A DNA stretch of 64,000 nt, taken from Klebsiella indica. Its GTDB lineage: Bacteria > Pseudomonadota > Gammaproteobacteria > Enterobacterales > Enterobacteriaceae. The stretch lies in the NCBI RefSeq assembly GCF_005860775.1, contig NZ_VCHQ01000002.1, forward strand, positions 62,001 through 126,000, given 5' to 3'. Shown in pieces: positions 38,707-49,748 of this stretch (the stretch's first letter is position 1; each line of letters begins with the position of its first letter). A model generated the notes under the pieces. That model saw only the letters and a list, made by a program, of their open reading frames with translations, did not search any database and was not told the origin of the DNA. The position numbers were made by a program, and so were the translations under genes.

Positions 38707-40489
38707 TCGTCGTCTCCTTCTTCTCGGCTGCTTCCGCTTCAGCGCCATACACGCGTTTTGCTGGCGGCAGAGTTGTGATTTTTACATCACTGTACGCCAG
38801 GCTGGTATTACCGTCGGCATCACGGAAAGCGAGCGTATGCTTGAGGAAATTGACATCGTCGCGTTCAGTGCACCCCTCATCCAGACGCTGATGCGCGCCG
38901 CGGGATTCTTTACGCGCCATCGCTGAGTGCGCCATACATTCAGCGACGTTCAGGCCGTGTCCTAACTCAATGGTGTAAAGCAGGTCAGTATTGAACACGC
39001 TGGAGGTGTCGGTGATACGCACACGCCGGAAGCGCTCCTGCAGCTCGGCCAGTTTATCAATGGTTTTCTGCATCAGCTCCGGCGTACGGTAGATGCCGCA
39101 ACCTTCCTCCATCGACAGGCCCATTTCATCGCGGATTTTCGCCCAGTTCTCGTTACCTTCCTGGTTAACCAGGGCGTGCAAACGTTTCTCGACATCGGCG
39201 GCCTGTGCATCCAGCGCCGCGCCGTTAGCGTCGCCGGCATCTGCTGCGCGCAGCATCGCTTGCTCGCCGGCCAGACGACCAAAGACCACCAGTTCCGCCA
39301 GCGAATTGGAACCAAGACGGTTAGCGCCGTGCAGGCCAACGGATGAGCATTCGCCCACGGCAAAGAGGCCTTTAATGCGGGTTTCACACTGCTGGTCGGT
39401 TTCGATACCGCCCATGGTGTAGTGGGCGGTTGGCCGTACCGGAATCGGGTCTTTCACCGGATCGACGCCGACGTAGGCCTTCGAGAGTTCACAAATGAAC
39501 GGCAGACGTTCGAGCAGTTTTTTCTCGCCGAGATGGCGCAGATCGAGATAAACCACATCGCCTCGCGGCGTTGGGATCGTATTGCCTTTGCGCCATTCGT
39601 GCCAGAATGCCTGGGAGACTTTGTCCCGAGGGCCAAGCTCCATGTATTTGTTTTTCGGTTCGCCGAGGGGCGTTTCCGGACCCATGCCGTAATCCTGGAG
39701 ATAGCGGTAGCCGTTTTTGTTGACCAGAATGCCACCTTCGCCGCGACAGCCTTCGGTCATCAGGATACCGGACCCCGGCAGACCCGTTGGGTGATATTGT
39801 ACGAACTCCATGTCCCGCAGCGGTACGCCGTGACTTAGCGCCATGCCCATCCCGTCGCCAGTGACGATGCCGCCGTTGGTATTATAACGATAAACGCGCC
39901 CCGCGCCGCCGGTCGCCAGCACCACCGCGTTAGCACGGATCTGCACCAGCGTACCTTCCATCATGTTCATCGCGACCAGGCCACGCGCCTGGCCATCATC
40001 GACCAGAATGTCGAGGACGAAATGCTCATCGAAGCGTTGAATTTGCGGAAACTGGAGGGAGGTCTGGAACAGGGTGTGTAGCATATGAAAGCCGGTTTTA
40101 TCGGCGGCGAACCAGGTGCGTTCGATTTTCATGCCGCCGAAGCGTCGGACGTTGACGCTGCCGTCAGGGCGACGGCTCCATGGACATCCCCACTGTTCAA
40201 GCTGGGTCATCTCTTGCGGGCAGTGATGGACGAAGTAGTCGACCACATCCTGCTCGCACAACCAGTCTCCACCGGCAACGGTGTCGTGAAAATGGTACTC
40301 AAAACTATCATGATCCTGGGCGACGGCAGCGGACCCTCCTTCAGCCGCCACGGTATGGCTACGCATAGGATAGACTTTGGAAATTAGAGCGATTTTGGCA
40401 TTTGGATTCGCATGTGCGGCGGCAATTGCGGTGCGAAGACCTGCTCCGCCTGCGCCAATTACGGCAAGATCGGCTTGAAAAGTTTGCAC
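38699..40489 (-). CDS. frdA: fumarate reductase flavoprotein subunit FrdA
   Basis: A 596-residue catalytic subunit that reduces fumarate to succinate in anaerobic respiration, on the cytoplasmic face of the membrane. The N-terminal FAD fold GAGGAGLR and the covalent FAD histidine His45 (SHTVAAEGG) are visible, with active-site segments HPTGLPGSG and [12 protein letters not shown]. It heads frdABCD and is divergent from epmA across about 280 bp of promoter DNA. A TTACTGATTATCAA sequence near 40648 could be a weak FNR site. Confidence 0.98.
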   Translation of the reverse strand: MQTFQADLAVIGAGGAGLRTAIAAAHANPNAKIALISKVYPMRSHTVAAEGGSAAVAQDHDSFEYHFHDTVAGGDWLCEQDVVDYFVHHCPQEMTQLEQWGCPWSRRPDGSVNVRRFGGMKIERTWFAADKTGFHMLHTLFQTSLQFPQIQRFDEHFVLDILVDDGQARGLVAMNMMEGTLVQIRANAVVLATGGAGRVYRYNTNGGIVTGDGMGMALSHGVPLRDMEFVQYHPTGLPGSGILMTEGCRGEGGILVNKNGYRYLQDYGMGPETPLGEPKNKYMELGPRDKVSQAFWHEWRKGNTIPTPRGDVVYLDLRHLGEKKLLERLPFICELSKAYVGVDPVKDPIPVRPTAHYTMGGIETDQQCETRIKGLFAVGECSSVGLHGANRLGSNSLAELVVFGRLAGEQAMLRAADAGDANGAALDAQAADVEKRLHALVNQEGNENWAKIRDEMGLSMEEGCGIYRTPELMQKTIDKLAELQERFRRVRITDTSSVFNTDLLYTIELGHGLNVAECMAHSAMARKESRGAHQRLDEGCTERDDVNFLKHTLAFRDADGNTSLAYSDVKITTLPPAKRVYGAEAEAAEKKETTNG

Positions 40490-40765
40490 GACATTCCTCC
40501 AGTTTTTGTTTATTCCGCCGGCGGATTGGCGAAAATGTATTACTTCTCCTTTATAGGTAGGGAGTATAGCCGTACGATCATCAGGGAAAATTGACGTGTT
40601 CGATTTTTTTATCGTTCCGTGCGGTTTTTTCGCTGTTCTCTGCCGTTTTTACTGATTATCAATAAATTAAACGTATGTAATATGTTCGCGGCGTTGCACA
40701 TAATTTGTTTCACTCGCCAGTTACGAGTAGACTTCGAGCCCTTGTTTCAAATCGGAGAAAGTACC

Positions 40766-41743
40766 ATGAGCGAAACGGCAAGCTGGCAGCCGAGCGCATC
40801 CATTCCTAATCTGTTAAAACGTGCCGCGGTGATGGCGGAAATTCGCCGTTTCTTTACCGATCGCGGCGTGCTGGAGGTGGAGACGCCTTGCATGAGTCAG
40901 GCGACGGTGACGGATATCCATATGGTCCCGTTTGAAACCCGTTTCGTTGGCCCCGGCCATTCCCAGGGGTTGAATTTGTATCTGATGACCAGCCCTGAAT
41001 ACCATATGAAGCGCCTGCTGGCAGCCGGTTGCGGCCCGGTGTTTCAGCTATGTCGCAGCTTCCGCAATGAAGAAATGGGGCGTCATCATAACCCGGAATT
41101 CACCATGCTGGAGTGGTATCGCCCCTGCTATGACATGTATCGACTGATGAATGAAGTCGACGATCTGTTGCAGCAGGTTCTGGAATGCCAGCCTGCGGAA
41201 AGCCTCTCCTACCAGCAGGCATTCCAGCGGTACCTGGAAGTAGACCCGTTGTCAGCAGATAAAACGCAGTTGCGGGAGGTGGCGGCGAAACTGGATTTGA
41301 GCAATATCGCCGATACGGAAGACGACAGGGATACGCTGCTACAGTTGCTCTTTACAATGGGCGTTGAGCCGCATATTGGCAAAGATCGTCCGACATTTGT
41401 CTATCACTTTCCGGCAAGCCAGGCGTCGTTGGCGCAAATCAGCACTGAAGATCACCGTGTGGCAGAGCGTTTTGAGGTCTATTACAAGGGCATTGAGCTG
41501 GCGAATGGCTTCCACGAACTGACTGATGCGGGCGAGCAACGGCAGCGTTTTGAGCAGGATAACCGTAAGCGGGCGGCTCGTGGCCTGCCTCAGCAGCCGA
41601 TTGATTATAACCTGCTGGCGGCGCTGGAAGCCGGTCTGCCGGATTGCTCCGGTGTGGCATTGGGGGTGGATCGCGTGGTGATGCTGGCGCTGGGCGCGGA
41701 AAGTATCGGCGAGGTAATGTCTTTTACCGTTGACCGGGCCTGA
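40766..41743 (+). CDS. epmA: EF-P-(R)-beta-lysine ligase EpmA
   Basis: A 325-residue class II lysyl-tRNA synthetase paralogue lacking the anticodon-binding domain. It joins beta-lysine from EpmB to Lys34 of EF-P. Motif 2 ([20 protein letters not shown]) and motif 3 ([15 protein letters not shown]) are intact. ATG 40766 follows GGAGAAAG. Upstream is divergent frdA. A hairpin terminator lies between it and the convergent mscM. Confidence 0.97.
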   Translation: MSETASWQPSASIPNLLKRAAVMAEIRRFFTDRGVLEVETPCMSQATVTDIHMVPFETRFVGPGHSQGLNLYLMTSPEYHMKRLLAAGCGPVFQLCRSFRNEEMGRHHNPEFTMLEWYRPCYDMYRLMNEVDDLLQQVLECQPAESLSYQQAFQRYLEVDPLSADKTQLREVAAKLDLSNIADTEDDRDTLLQLLFTMGVEPHIGKDRPTFVYHFPASQASLAQISTEDHRVAERFEVYYKGIELANGFHELTDAGEQRQRFEQDNRKRAARGLPQQPIDYNLLAALEAGLPDCSGVALGVDRVVMLALGAESIGEVMSFTVDRA

Positions 41744-41786
41744 TATTTAGCCCATTTCCCTTTCGCCGCGGACAGGCGGTTTTGCG

Positions 41787-41807
41787 AGAGAGACCGGCGG
41801 TCTCTCT
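41787..41807. terminator. terminator between epmA and mscM
   Basis: AGAGAGACC and GGTCTCTCT form a perfect 9-bp stem with a 3-base loop, between the two convergent genes, and T-rich DNA follows on the plus strand. Confidence 0.7.
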
Positions 41808-41828
41808 GTTCAATTAGCCGATTCACAC

Positions 41829-44800
41829 TTACAGGCTGCCGGCGGTGCGACTGGTTTTCCCCGCTGATGTCAGCGTTCTGCTGCTTTTCCTGCCATCAAT
41901 GCTTTCCAGACGCATCTGGAACGGCGGGAATGGCATATCGATCCCGTGCTCACGGAAGCCGGCCAGAATCAACTGGTGCATCTCGTGACGCAACGGCATA
42001 CGGTGTCCCATCTCCGCGGCGAAAATACGCAGCTCGAAAATCTGTATCCCCTGCTGCAGGTCAACGAGGAAAGCTTCCGGTGCTGGCGTATCAATAACTA
42101 ACGAACAGCGATGCGCGGCGGTTAACAGGATCTGCGATACCTCTTCCGTATTGGCATCTACCGGCGCAGGCACCGTTAATACCACGCGGGTGACGGAATC
42201 CGACAACGACCAGTTGATGAACTGCTCGGTGATGAACGCCTTGTTCGGCACAATAATCTCTTTGCGGTCCCAGTCGCTGATGGTGGTGGCGCGCGTATTA
42301 ATACGCGTGACGCTGCCGGTGAGATCGCGGATGGTGACCGTATCGCCAATGCGTATCGGTTTCTCAAACAGAATAATCAGGCCGGAGATAAAGTTGGCGA
42401 AGATCTCCTGTAAACCAAAACCCAGTCCGACGCCGAGAGCGGCGATGAGCCACTGGAGCTTCGACCATTCGATGCCAATCATCGAAAAACCGACCAGGCC
42501 GCCGATCAGCATCAACAGATATTTGGTAATGGTGGTAATGGCATAGCCGGTGCCCGGCGTCAGATCCAGGTGCTGAAGGATTGCCAGCTCCAGCAGCGCG
42601 GGCAAGTTACGCACCAGTTGTGTCGTGATAATCAGCACCAGGATGGCAATAAGCACCGCGCCGAGGGTAATCGGCTCCAGACTTTCTACCCCCTGGGCAG
42701 TTGAGGTGACGTCCCACAGCGAGATGTTTTCCAGGAAAGCAAACGCAGAGTGGATTTCCGACCACAGTACAATGACCGACACCAGCGCGATCAGCATCAG
42801 CAGAGAGCGCACCAGACGTAATGACTGAGTGCTAATGGCATCAAGATCGATTTCGCTGACCTCAGCCTCCATTGAACCTTCCAGACTGCTGGCGTGCTGA
42901 ACCTCTTCTTCGCCGCGGGCGCGTTGGGCGAGGATCTCTGCCCGCCGGTGCTTTGCGCGATCGAACGCCAGGCGACGGCGCTGAATTAACATCCAGCGGC
43001 GAATGATGTGATAAACCACCAGCAGCAGGAACCAGATGGCGACCGAGGTTTCCAGCCTGGCCAGCAGCGCCTGAGACGTGGCGAGGTAACCGACCGCCGC
43101 CGCCAGCATTGCTACCAGCGGCGCGCCGAGCAGCATATTCCACAGCAGCCGGTTAACCATATTGTCGCCGCTACCTTCTTTGTCGAGGTACAGCGGTATC
43201 CCGGCGCGCTTCAGGCTCAGGGTGACCACCGCCAGCGCGCCGCAAATCAGCATAAAGCAGAGGCGGCCCAGCGAGGCGGAAAACTCGCGATCGTTAAGGT
43301 TATCGAAGGTGATCAGCGCCATGATCAGCGGCACAATCAGCCCGATACTCATCAGGTAGTAGCGCATCGCTCTGCTGACGCGATTGCGCGGCCAGCCAAA
43401 GTGAGCGATGAACAGGCCGTCAGGACGGGCGAAGGTGGCGCAAATCATCACCACCCACAGCAGCGGCACGGTGGCGGTGACGCTATCGCCAATGGCGACG
43501 GCCAACGGATACGGCCAGGCGGCCTGCAGGCCGTAACCCAGCGTCATCCACAGGACCGGTAGCGGCGAAGCCACCAGTATCGACCAGAAAACGGTGCGTA
43601 AGGTGAGCCAGAAGTGATCCTGAGTAACCTTACCGACGCGGGCGCTGGAGCGCTCAAGAAAGCGCGTGAAGTGGCGACGAGAGCTGATACTGAACCCGAC
43701 CAGGATCAGCGCGCCGAAGAGCGGCAGGAGCGTCTCTTTGCTGGTCAGCATCATGATGCTGGCTTTACCGAGCTGGCTCATGGTATCGAGCGAAATCAGC
43801 CGACGTAAATCCTGAACGATTTCCAGCGGCCATGAAAAACCGACAGGGCTGACGTCTGAGGTCCAGAACAGATACCGGTGGGTGGCTTCGTTGATCTCTT
43901 TAAGCGCGTCCTCCAGTTGGCCGTTGGCAACCTTCAGCTTGGTCAGTTCAAGCATCAATGTATCGCCGCCGCGCAGCAGCGAGTTAAGCAACTCGGTTTG
44001 TGTACGCATCTGGGCCTGCAGAATACGGTTCTGCTCGCGGGTAAGCGGTTGACCATCGGCCTGACGAATTTGCCTTAACTGTGATTGCTTGTTGAGCTGA
44101 TCTTCATAGCGCAGGCGCTGTACGCGAAGCTGCGCCATTTCGGTGTCCAGTTGCTGCGGGCGCGGTATATCCGGCAGTCGGGCGACCTGAGCCCGTAAGG
44201 CTTCGCCAAGCAGATTGGAAGAGCCCAGCCACTGCGCCTGCTCGCGTAAGGTGTTTAGCGCCTGACGCACCTGCAGGGTCTGGTTGCTGGCCTGGCGCTG
44301 CTGAGAGGCGATCAGATCCATGCGTTGAGCCTGTTGATTCAGCGCCTGTGAAAGCTCCCGGTTGACTTTGAACTGGTTCACGATGTCGGGCGGCAGATTT
44401 TCGCTGTTTTCCGCCAGAAGCTCAGTACTTTCCAGCGCTTTTTCCGCTTCGCGCTGTCGCTGGCTGTTAAGCTGATTACGTAGCGCCTGCAGCCGGGCGT
44501 CAAGCTGTTCGCTCTCTTTCTGCGCCAGCTCTGCGCGCAGCCGTGACAGCTCCTGACGGTTATTGGCGGAAAGCTGCGCCAGATCCAGTTCATCGACCAG
44601 GGCTTTGAGCCGCGCGGACTCCGCCTGCAGGCCGAGGTTTTGCGCCTGTGCCAGCGGCGTATTGCTGTTTTGCGCGCCGATTCGGCGTTCTACCTCGTTC
44701 AACTGACGACGGGCATCGCTCTGCTGCTGCGGTAGCTGATTGAGCGAGTCGGCGATGTCACGCGCGCGATCCTGCTCCTGCTGGGCCGTGCGGCTGACTT

Positions 44801-45155
44801 CCAGTAGCTGGCTGCTGACCTGAAGAATCTCCTGGTTCAGCGCCTCTGAGGAGAGGGTGGTGGCGATCTGAGGCGGCTCATCGCTCAGATTATTGAGCTG
44901 CGTGCGTAAGGTTTGCGAGAGTTTCGGAAAGTTATCGATAACCTGCTGATACTGGCGAGCGCGTTCAAGGGAAGCATTACGCTCGTCAAGCGCATTCAGG
45001 GCGGATTGCAGAACCTCAACGGTTTCAGGCTGGGCGGGCTTCGCCGCCTTTGCCTGTTCCAGTTCCTGAGCGATATGTTTAGCATCCGGGGCGGTCGCAG
45101 CGTACGCCCCAAAACTGAGGCTCAAGGCCAACAGGAAAGTGTATATCAGGCGCAC
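41829..45155 (-). CDS. mscM: miniconductance mechanosensitive channel MscM (YjeP)
   Basis: An 1108-residue inner-membrane channel. A signal peptide (ending SFGAYAA) precedes a roughly 460-residue periplasmic coiled-coil region rich in Gln and Leu. About eleven membrane helices follow, then the MscS core with its pore helix (GVGLGFGLQEIFANFISGLI) and beta domain (GDTVTIRDLTGSVTRINTRA). It opens under membrane tension. The gene lies 23 bp after psd on the same strand, the conserved pair. The yjeM gene that separates it from epmA in E. coli is absent. Confidence 0.97.
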   Translation of the reverse strand: MRLIYTFLLALSLSFGAYAATAPDAKHIAQELEQAKAAKPAQPETVEVLQSALNALDERNASLERARQYQQVIDNFPKLSQTLRTQLNNLSDEPPQIATTLSSEALNQEILQVSSQLLEVSRTAQQEQDRARDIADSLNQLPQQQSDARRQLNEVERRIGAQNSNTPLAQAQNLGLQAESARLKALVDELDLAQLSANNRQELSRLRAELAQKESEQLDARLQALRNQLNSQRQREAEKALESTELLAENSENLPPDIVNQFKVNRELSQALNQQAQRMDLIASQQRQASNQTLQVRQALNTLREQAQWLGSSNLLGEALRAQVARLPDIPRPQQLDTEMAQLRVQRLRYEDQLNKQSQLRQIRQADGQPLTREQNRILQAQMRTQTELLNSLLRGGDTLMLELTKLKVANGQLEDALKEINEATHRYLFWTSDVSPVGFSWPLEIVQDLRRLISLDTMSQLGKASIMMLTSKETLLPLFGALILVGFSISSRRHFTRFLERSSARVGKVTQDHFWLTLRTVFWSILVASPLPVLWMTLGYGLQAAWPYPLAVAIGDSVTATVPLLWVVMICATFARPDGLFIAHFGWPRNRVSRAMRYYLMSIGLIVPLIMALITFDNLNDREFSASLGRLCFMLICGALAVVTLSLKRAGIPLYLDKEGSGDNMVNRLLWNMLLGAPLVAMLAAAVGYLATSQALLARLETSVAIWFLLLVVYHIIRRWMLIQRRRLAFDRAKHRRAEILAQRARGEEEVQHASSLEGSMEAEVSEIDLDAISTQSLRLVRSLLMLIALVSVIVLWSEIHSAFAFLENISLWDVTSTAQGVESLEPITLGAVLIAILVLIITTQLVRNLPALLELAILQHLDLTPGTGYAITTITKYLLMLIGGLVGFSMIGIEWSKLQWLIAALGVGLGFGLQEIFANFISGLIILFEKPIRIGDTVTIRDLTGSVTRINTRATTISDWDRKEIIVPNKAFITEQFINWSLSDSVTRVVLTVPAPVDANTEEVSQILLTAAHRCSLVIDTPAPEAFLVDLQQGIQIFELRIFAAEMGHRMPLRHEMHQLILAGFREHGIDMPFPPFQMRLESIDGRKSSRTLTSAGKTSRTAGSL

Positions 45156-45178
45156 GGCGTAACCTTTTTTCTCAGGAA

Positions 45179-46141
45179 TTAACCTTCGTCTTGTTTATCG
45201 TCAACCAACGGGCTGGCCGCGTGTTCGGCGCGGACTTCCTCTTCCGACAGCGGAGCCGGTTGGTCCTGGGGAGCGGCTTCAGGGGCGATTGCCAGCGGCT
45301 GGCCAATTTTGGTGACTGACAGGCTTTGTAATTGCTCAACCCATTTAACCTGACCCGGCGCAAACAGGTTAATCACGGTTGAACCGAGCTTGAAGCGGCC
45401 CATCTCCTGGCCTTTAAGCAGGGCGACGGAACCTTCATTATCGCCAGCAGGCCAGGTCCAGCGTTTAATAATCCCTTCACGCGGCGGCGTGACGGTGCCG
45501 GACCATACGGTTTCAATGCTGCCGACGATGGTTGCGCCCACCAGGATCTGTGCCATGGGGCCAAATTCAGTATCAAACAGGCAGATGACGCGTTCGTTGC
45601 GGGCAAAAAGATTTGGCACGTTTTGCGCGGTCAGGTGGTTTACAGAGAACAGATCGCCCGGCACGTAGATCATTTCGCGCAGAATGCCGTTACACGGCAT
45701 ATGTACGCGGTGGTAGTCGCGCGGTGAAAGATAGGTTGTGACGAAGTGTCCATGACGGAACAGATCGGCCATCTGGTAATTACCGGCCAGTAGCGCTTCC
45801 AGGCTGTAGTTGTGGCCTTTGGCCTGCAGAATTTTGTCGTCTTCGATGGTGCCAAGCTGACTGATCACACCGTCGGCTGGCATCACCAGAACGCCAGGAT
45901 CGGTGTTTAGCGGGCGGACGTCGTCGCGCAGCGGACGGACGAAGAAATCGTTAAAGGTGCGGTAGCTGGCGGTATCAGGCTTCTGCGCCTCCTTCATATC
46001 GACCTTGTAGTATTTCACGAACAGGTCGATGACCAGTTTTGTCAGCCAGCCTGCTCGCTTGCGCGCTCCCCAGCCTGCGAGGCGGGTGAGCCATAGTTTC
46101 GGCAGAATGTATTGCAGTGAAAGTTTAAGATCGTTTAACAA
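45179..46141 (-). CDS. psd: phosphatidylserine decarboxylase
   Basis: A 320-residue membrane-associated enzyme making phosphatidylethanolamine. The self-cleavage motif LGST that generates the pyruvoyl group is in [11 protein letters not shown] near residue 254, and [10 protein letters not shown] is the substrate region. The start is TTG at 46141, six bases after GGAGG; it gives the family length and N-terminus ([11 protein letters not shown]). The ATG upstream at 46180 lacks a ribosome site. The C-terminal tail is acidic and variable. It forms an operon with mscM. Confidence 0.95.
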   Translation of the reverse strand: MLNDLKLSLQYILPKLWLTRLAGWGARKRAGWLTKLVIDLFVKYYKVDMKEAQKPDTASYRTFNDFFVRPLRDDVRPLNTDPGVLVMPADGVISQLGTIEDDKILQAKGHNYSLEALLAGNYQMADLFRHGHFVTTYLSPRDYHRVHMPCNGILREMIYVPGDLFSVNHLTAQNVPNLFARNERVICLFDTEFGPMAQILVGATIVGSIETVWSGTVTPPREGIIKRWTWPAGDNEGSVALLKGQEMGRFKLGSTVINLFAPGQVKWVEQLQSLSVTKIGQPLAIAPEAAPQDQPAPLSEEEVRAEHAASPLVDDKQDEG

Positions 46142-46237
46142 GGTAGCCTCCAGGCCATGATTTGTCGTTCCTGACCTCACCTGTTAGCGAGAGGTCTGAA
46201 AAAAGGGGGACGATTCTAACGGTGCCCAGCTTAAATG

Positions 46238-47299
46238 TCAGTCATCGGTTGATGAAAAGCTTTTACGCGTTTTTACCTGCACCTGCGCCATGCTTTCCAG
46301 AATACGGTGGTAGTTTTCAAACCGGCTCTCGGCGATTTCGCCGTTTTCTACCGCCTGGCGAATGGCACAGCCTGGGTCCGTGTCATGTTTGCAGTCGCGA
46401 TATTTGCAACGGCCTAAATAATCATGGAATTCGACAAAACCGTGGGTGATTTGTTCCGCGTCGAGGTGCCACAAGCCAAACTCGCGCACGCCAGGAGAGT
46501 CAATCACATCGCCGCCGTGCGGGAAGTGATACAGGCGGGCGGCGGTGGTGGTGTGCTGGCCAAGACCGGACACATCAGAAACGTCATTAGTGAGAATTTG
46601 ATCGTCCCGCAGACCCAACAGCGCATTCAGCAGGCTGGATTTACCGACCCCGGACTGCCCGGCAAAAATACTGATACGCTCGGTGAGCGCCTCTTCAAGC
46701 GGCTTCAGGCCATCCTGAGTACGGCTGGAGACCATCAATACGCGATAGCCAATATCGCGATAAATGTCCATTTGCGCGTTGACAAAGTCCATACCTTCCT
46801 GATCCAGCAAATCGATCTTATTGAGCACGATCAGCGGCTCAACGTTCAACGTTTCGCAGGCGACGAGATAGCGATCGATAATATTCGGCGATAGTTCAGG
46901 CAAAATCGCCGAAACAATAACAATCTGATCGATATTGGCGGCAATGGGTTTAACGCCGTCATAGAAATCCGGACGCGTCAGGACGGAAGTCCGCTCATGC
47001 ACGGCTTCGACGATACCTTTCACATTCACGCCTTCCGCCGCGCTTTTGCCTGGCCGCCAGACGACGCGATCGCCGGTAACCAGCGAACGAATGGTGCGAC
47101 GAATATTGCAACGGTGGACGCTGCCGTCGGCGGATTCAACATCGGCATGCATACCAAAGCGGCTAATGACGATACCTTCGGCTTTCTCACCGAACAGATT
47201 GTCATCAAAATCGGCCTTCTCCGAAGTCGTTTTCAGGCGGCGCTGGTGATTGGCCTTTACGCGGCGCTGCTGGCCTTTGGAGAGTTTATTTTTACTCAA
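46238..47299 (-). CDS. rsgA: ribosome small-subunit GTPase RsgA
   Basis: A 353-residue circularly permuted GTPase that helps mature the 30S subunit. The order is OB-fold, then G4 (NKID), G1 P-loop (GQSGVGKSS), G3 (DSPGV), and a C-terminal zinc knuckle with CKYRDCKH and CAI. The start is TTG 47299 ([11 protein letters not shown]), preceded by AGGAG. Two bases are spaced as in E. coli, which has 350 residues. It is divergent from orn. Confidence 0.95.
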   Translation of the reverse strand: MSKNKLSKGQQRRVKANHQRRLKTTSEKADFDDNLFGEKAEGIVISRFGMHADVESADGSVHRCNIRRTIRSLVTGDRVVWRPGKSAAEGVNVKGIVEAVHERTSVLTRPDFYDGVKPIAANIDQIVIVSAILPELSPNIIDRYLVACETLNVEPLIVLNKIDLLDQEGMDFVNAQMDIYRDIGYRVLMVSSRTQDGLKPLEEALTERISIFAGQSGVGKSSLLNALLGLRDDQILTNDVSDVSGLGQHTTTAARLYHFPHGGDVIDSPGVREFGLWHLDAEQITHGFVEFHDYLGRCKYRDCKHDTDPGCAIRQAVENGEIAESRFENYHRILESMAQVQVKTRKSFSSTDD

Positions 47300-47365
47300 T
47301 CGGACTGGCTCCTGGTCGCCCTGTAGGGGCAAAACATCTATGATACACGCTATTTTAGATGAATA

Positions 47366-47522
47366 TATACCCGTCATCCTTCAAGTTGCCTCGGTATTGG
47401 CTGCGGATTACTCGGCTCATCCATGCTCTCACCGGAGGCCGACTTTTGGCTGGTCAAGTTCGTTTCTGACGAATGTGTCGCTCGCTTGCCGCTTTGATGC
47501 GACTTGAATTATTTAGGGTATA
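47366..47522. repeat. 157-bp palindromic MITE-like element
   Basis: The ends TATACCCGTCATCCTTCAAG and GACTTGAATTATTTAGGGTA are imperfect inverted repeats (TATACCC/GGGTATA, with CTTCAAGTTGC matching GCGACTTGAAT). Similar palindromes are scattered through enterobacterial chromosomes between genes. It fills the divergent rsgA-orn gap and its right end is 26 bp from the orn start, so it probably affects the orn promoter or leader. Confidence 0.7.
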
Positions 47523-47548
47523 GTCACGTGAGAAGGGTGGAAAATAAC

Positions 47549-48094
47549 ATGAGTGCAGATGAAAACAACCTGATTTGGATCGATCTTGAAATGACGGGGC
47601 TGGATCCGGAACGCGATCGCATCATTGAGATCGCCACCCTGGTGACTGATGCAAACCTGAATATTCTGGCGGAAGGGCCGACAATTGCGGTACATCAGTC
47701 GGAGGCGCAGCTGGCGCTGATGGATGAGTGGAACGTGCGTACCCATACCGGTAGTGGACTGGTGGCGCGGGTGAAAGCGAGTACGCAGGGCGAGCGTGAA
47801 GCGGAGCTGGAGACAATCGCATTTCTCAAACAGTGGGTGCCGGCGGGTAAGTCGCCGATTTGCGGTAACAGCATCGGCCAGGACCGGCGCTTTTTGTTTA
47901 AATATATGCCAGAGCTGGAAGCCTACTTCCACTATCGGTATCTGGACGTCAGCACGCTGAAAGAGCTGGCCCGTCGCTGGAAGCCGGAAATCCTCGACGG
48001 TTTTAAGAAACAGGGAACACACCAGGCGATGGACGATATTCGTGAGTCGGTCGCGGAACTGGCCTACTACCGCGAGCACTTTATTAAGCTTTAA
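47549..48094 (+). CDS. orn: oligoribonuclease
   Basis: A 181-residue DEDDh exonuclease that degrades 2-5 nt RNA fragments and linear cyclic-di-GMP breakdown products. Exo I residues are Asp12 and Glu14 (WIDLEMTG). Exo II and III are in [11 protein letters not shown] and HQAMDDI. Length is standard; ATG 47549 lies just after a ribosome site GGGTGG. The promoter region is occupied by a palindromic repeat. Confidence 0.97.
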   Translation: MSADENNLIWIDLEMTGLDPERDRIIEIATLVTDANLNILAEGPTIAVHQSEAQLALMDEWNVRTHTGSGLVARVKASTQGEREAELETIAFLKQWVPAGKSPICGNSIGQDRRFLFKYMPELEAYFHYRYLDVSTLKELARRWKPEILDGFKKQGTHQAMDDIRESVAELAYYREHFIKL

Positions 48095-48132
48095 TGGCCT
48101 GGCCGGGGGCACAAACGCTGAGGTATCCCCGG

Positions 48133-48864
48133 CTATTTAAACCATTTCTGTTCCATTTGCTGGAATTCCGCTGAGGCTTTGACCGTCTCCAGAGCGGCAT
48201 TAAGGTTATTCAGCAGTTCAGGATCGTCTTTACGCACCGCGATGGCGATCTGCTTTCCGTAGTAGCCTGGGTCCGTCGCGCGTTGATCCATCATGGCGTA
48301 GCCTGGGTTATCCTCAAGCCATTTGCTCAGGGTTTCCTGATCGCCTATGACCCCGCTGATCGCACCTTCTTTCAGCGCGTTTAAGGCACTTTCGTCGCTC
48401 TCGTAAGGCACCGCATGAATGGCTTTTTGTTTATCCCGCAGATAGCGCTGATGAATCGTCCCTTTCACTACACCGAGCGTTTTATTTTGCAGATCGGCAA
48501 AGGTGTGGGCGGCATCCTTTGCGGTCACCACCACGCCGGATAGCGCCTGACGATAAGGGTGGCTAAAGGCAACCTGTTTTTCTCGCATCGGAAGCACTTC
48601 AATGCCGGCAATAATGGCGTCGAACTTCTTAAAGCGCAGCGCCGGTATCAGCGTATCGAACCTCTGGGCGGTAAATTTACATGTGGCCTGCAGCTGTCTG
48701 CACAGGGCATTGGCCAGGTCGATATCGAAACCTGTGGGCTGATTTTTACTGTTGACGGTTTCATACGGCGGATTGGCCGTTGTGGTCCCGAAATGTAGCG
48801 TTGTCGCCGCTGCTGTTCCTGCGGCAAATGTGGACAGTAGCAGGACGGTAAGCGCTTTGTTCAT
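48133..48864 (-). CDS. arginine/basic amino acid-binding periplasmic protein (ArtJ-like)
   Basis: A 243-residue family 3 periplasmic binding protein. The signal peptide (MNKALTVLLLSTFAAGTAAA) is followed by TLHFGTTTANPPYETV and FDIDLANALCRQL, typical of ArtJ/ArgT-type binders, with Arg/Thr residues of the ligand pocket present. It is an orphan: no permease or ATPase lies nearby. Salmonella genomes carry an arginine-binding protein gene next to orn; E. coli does not. It may feed the Art or HisJQMP permease elsewhere. It is convergent with orn. Confidence 0.88.
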   Translation of the reverse strand: MNKALTVLLLSTFAAGTAAATTLHFGTTTANPPYETVNSKNQPTGFDIDLANALCRQLQATCKFTAQRFDTLIPALRFKKFDAIIAGIEVLPMREKQVAFSHPYRQALSGVVVTAKDAAHTFADLQNKTLGVVKGTIHQRYLRDKQKAIHAVPYESDESALNALKEGAISGVIGDQETLSKWLEDNPGYAMMDQRATDPGYYGKQIAIAVRKDDPELLNNLNAALETVKASAEFQQMEQKWFK

Positions 48865-49059
48865 TTTATTTCCCGGATTGCCATCGTTGTTGACCGTTAG
48901 CGGGCGATATCCGCCTGTAAACCTGAGCGATTTTGCCCCTTTAGCGGAGCAGGAAAAAGTGATTTTGCTGAATGTGCTGATTATTCAGACAATTTAAACG
49001 CATATTTGATGATAAAGTGGGCACTTAAACTAAAAACGAAAAAAATTGCTCTCAGGGGG

Positions 49060-49087
49060 TTGCAGGTAAATCCAATTCTCGTATAAT
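49060..49087 (+). promoter_or_regulatory. tRNA-Gly promoter
   Basis: TTGCAG (49060) and TATAAT (49082) are 16 bp apart, followed by a GC-rich discriminator GCGCCTCCCG, as in stable-RNA promoters. The tRNA starts about 45 bp beyond. Confidence 0.75.
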
Positions 49088-49137
49088 GCGCCTCCCGTGA
49101 CGAAGCAGAAATGCGCATCACGGCACCATAGAAATAT

Positions 49138-49213
<76 letters not shown>

Positions 49214-49387
49214 ATTCAGGTTCTGTAGACGTCCATCGTTATCTACCCTCCATTGAAAAAGAACCTTTCAGTCCTTTAAGATTGCGTCCTGGTCGTAAAG
49301 CAGGAACTTATTACCTAATAAGGTCAGTATTTTTATGGGCTGACCGTAATGCTCAGAGAACCCACCTCGCAGCAATACCCGTTTTAA

Positions 49388-49675
49388 ATGGTGTCCCTTG
49401 AAGAACGGGCCCCTGAAGACTATCTGGTGCGTAAAATCGATGTCGTCATCGACTTTGAATTTATCCGCGATACCGTTGCCCATCTTTACTGCTCTGATAA
49501 TGGTCGCTCCGCCATTGACCTGGTACGCCTGCTTAAAATGATGCTTCCAGGGTATCACAGGTCCGAATGATTACCAGAAAAAGCACTTCAGATACGGTCT
49601 GGAGAAAGATGTGTATGTGTGTCCGGCAGGAGAACTGATGAGTTACGGGACAACGGACCGCAACGGCCAGCCTGC
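49388..49675 (+). pseudogene. remnant of an IS1182-family transposase
   Basis: Two pieces of one transposase lie in adjoining frames. 49388-49570 encodes PEDYLVRKIDVVIDFEFIRD and YCSDNGRSAIDLVRLLKMML, the N-terminal DDE-transposase segment of the IS1182 group. 49565-49675 gives HFRYGLEKDVYVCPAGELMS and YGTTDRNG, from further down the same protein. The catalytic centre is missing. The 49214-49387 stretch before it contains no gene I can support. Confidence 0.7.
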
Positions 49676-49748
49676 CGTGTCGGCCGAACGGTTTGACAAC
49701 GTTCTCAGTATCCGACCATCTTCTGGCACATTGTCCCGTTCAGCCTCA

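Noticed and set aside
40648..40661. FNR box before frdA
   Set aside because: Only one half-site matches well (ATCAA); mentioned in frdA but not called as a feature.
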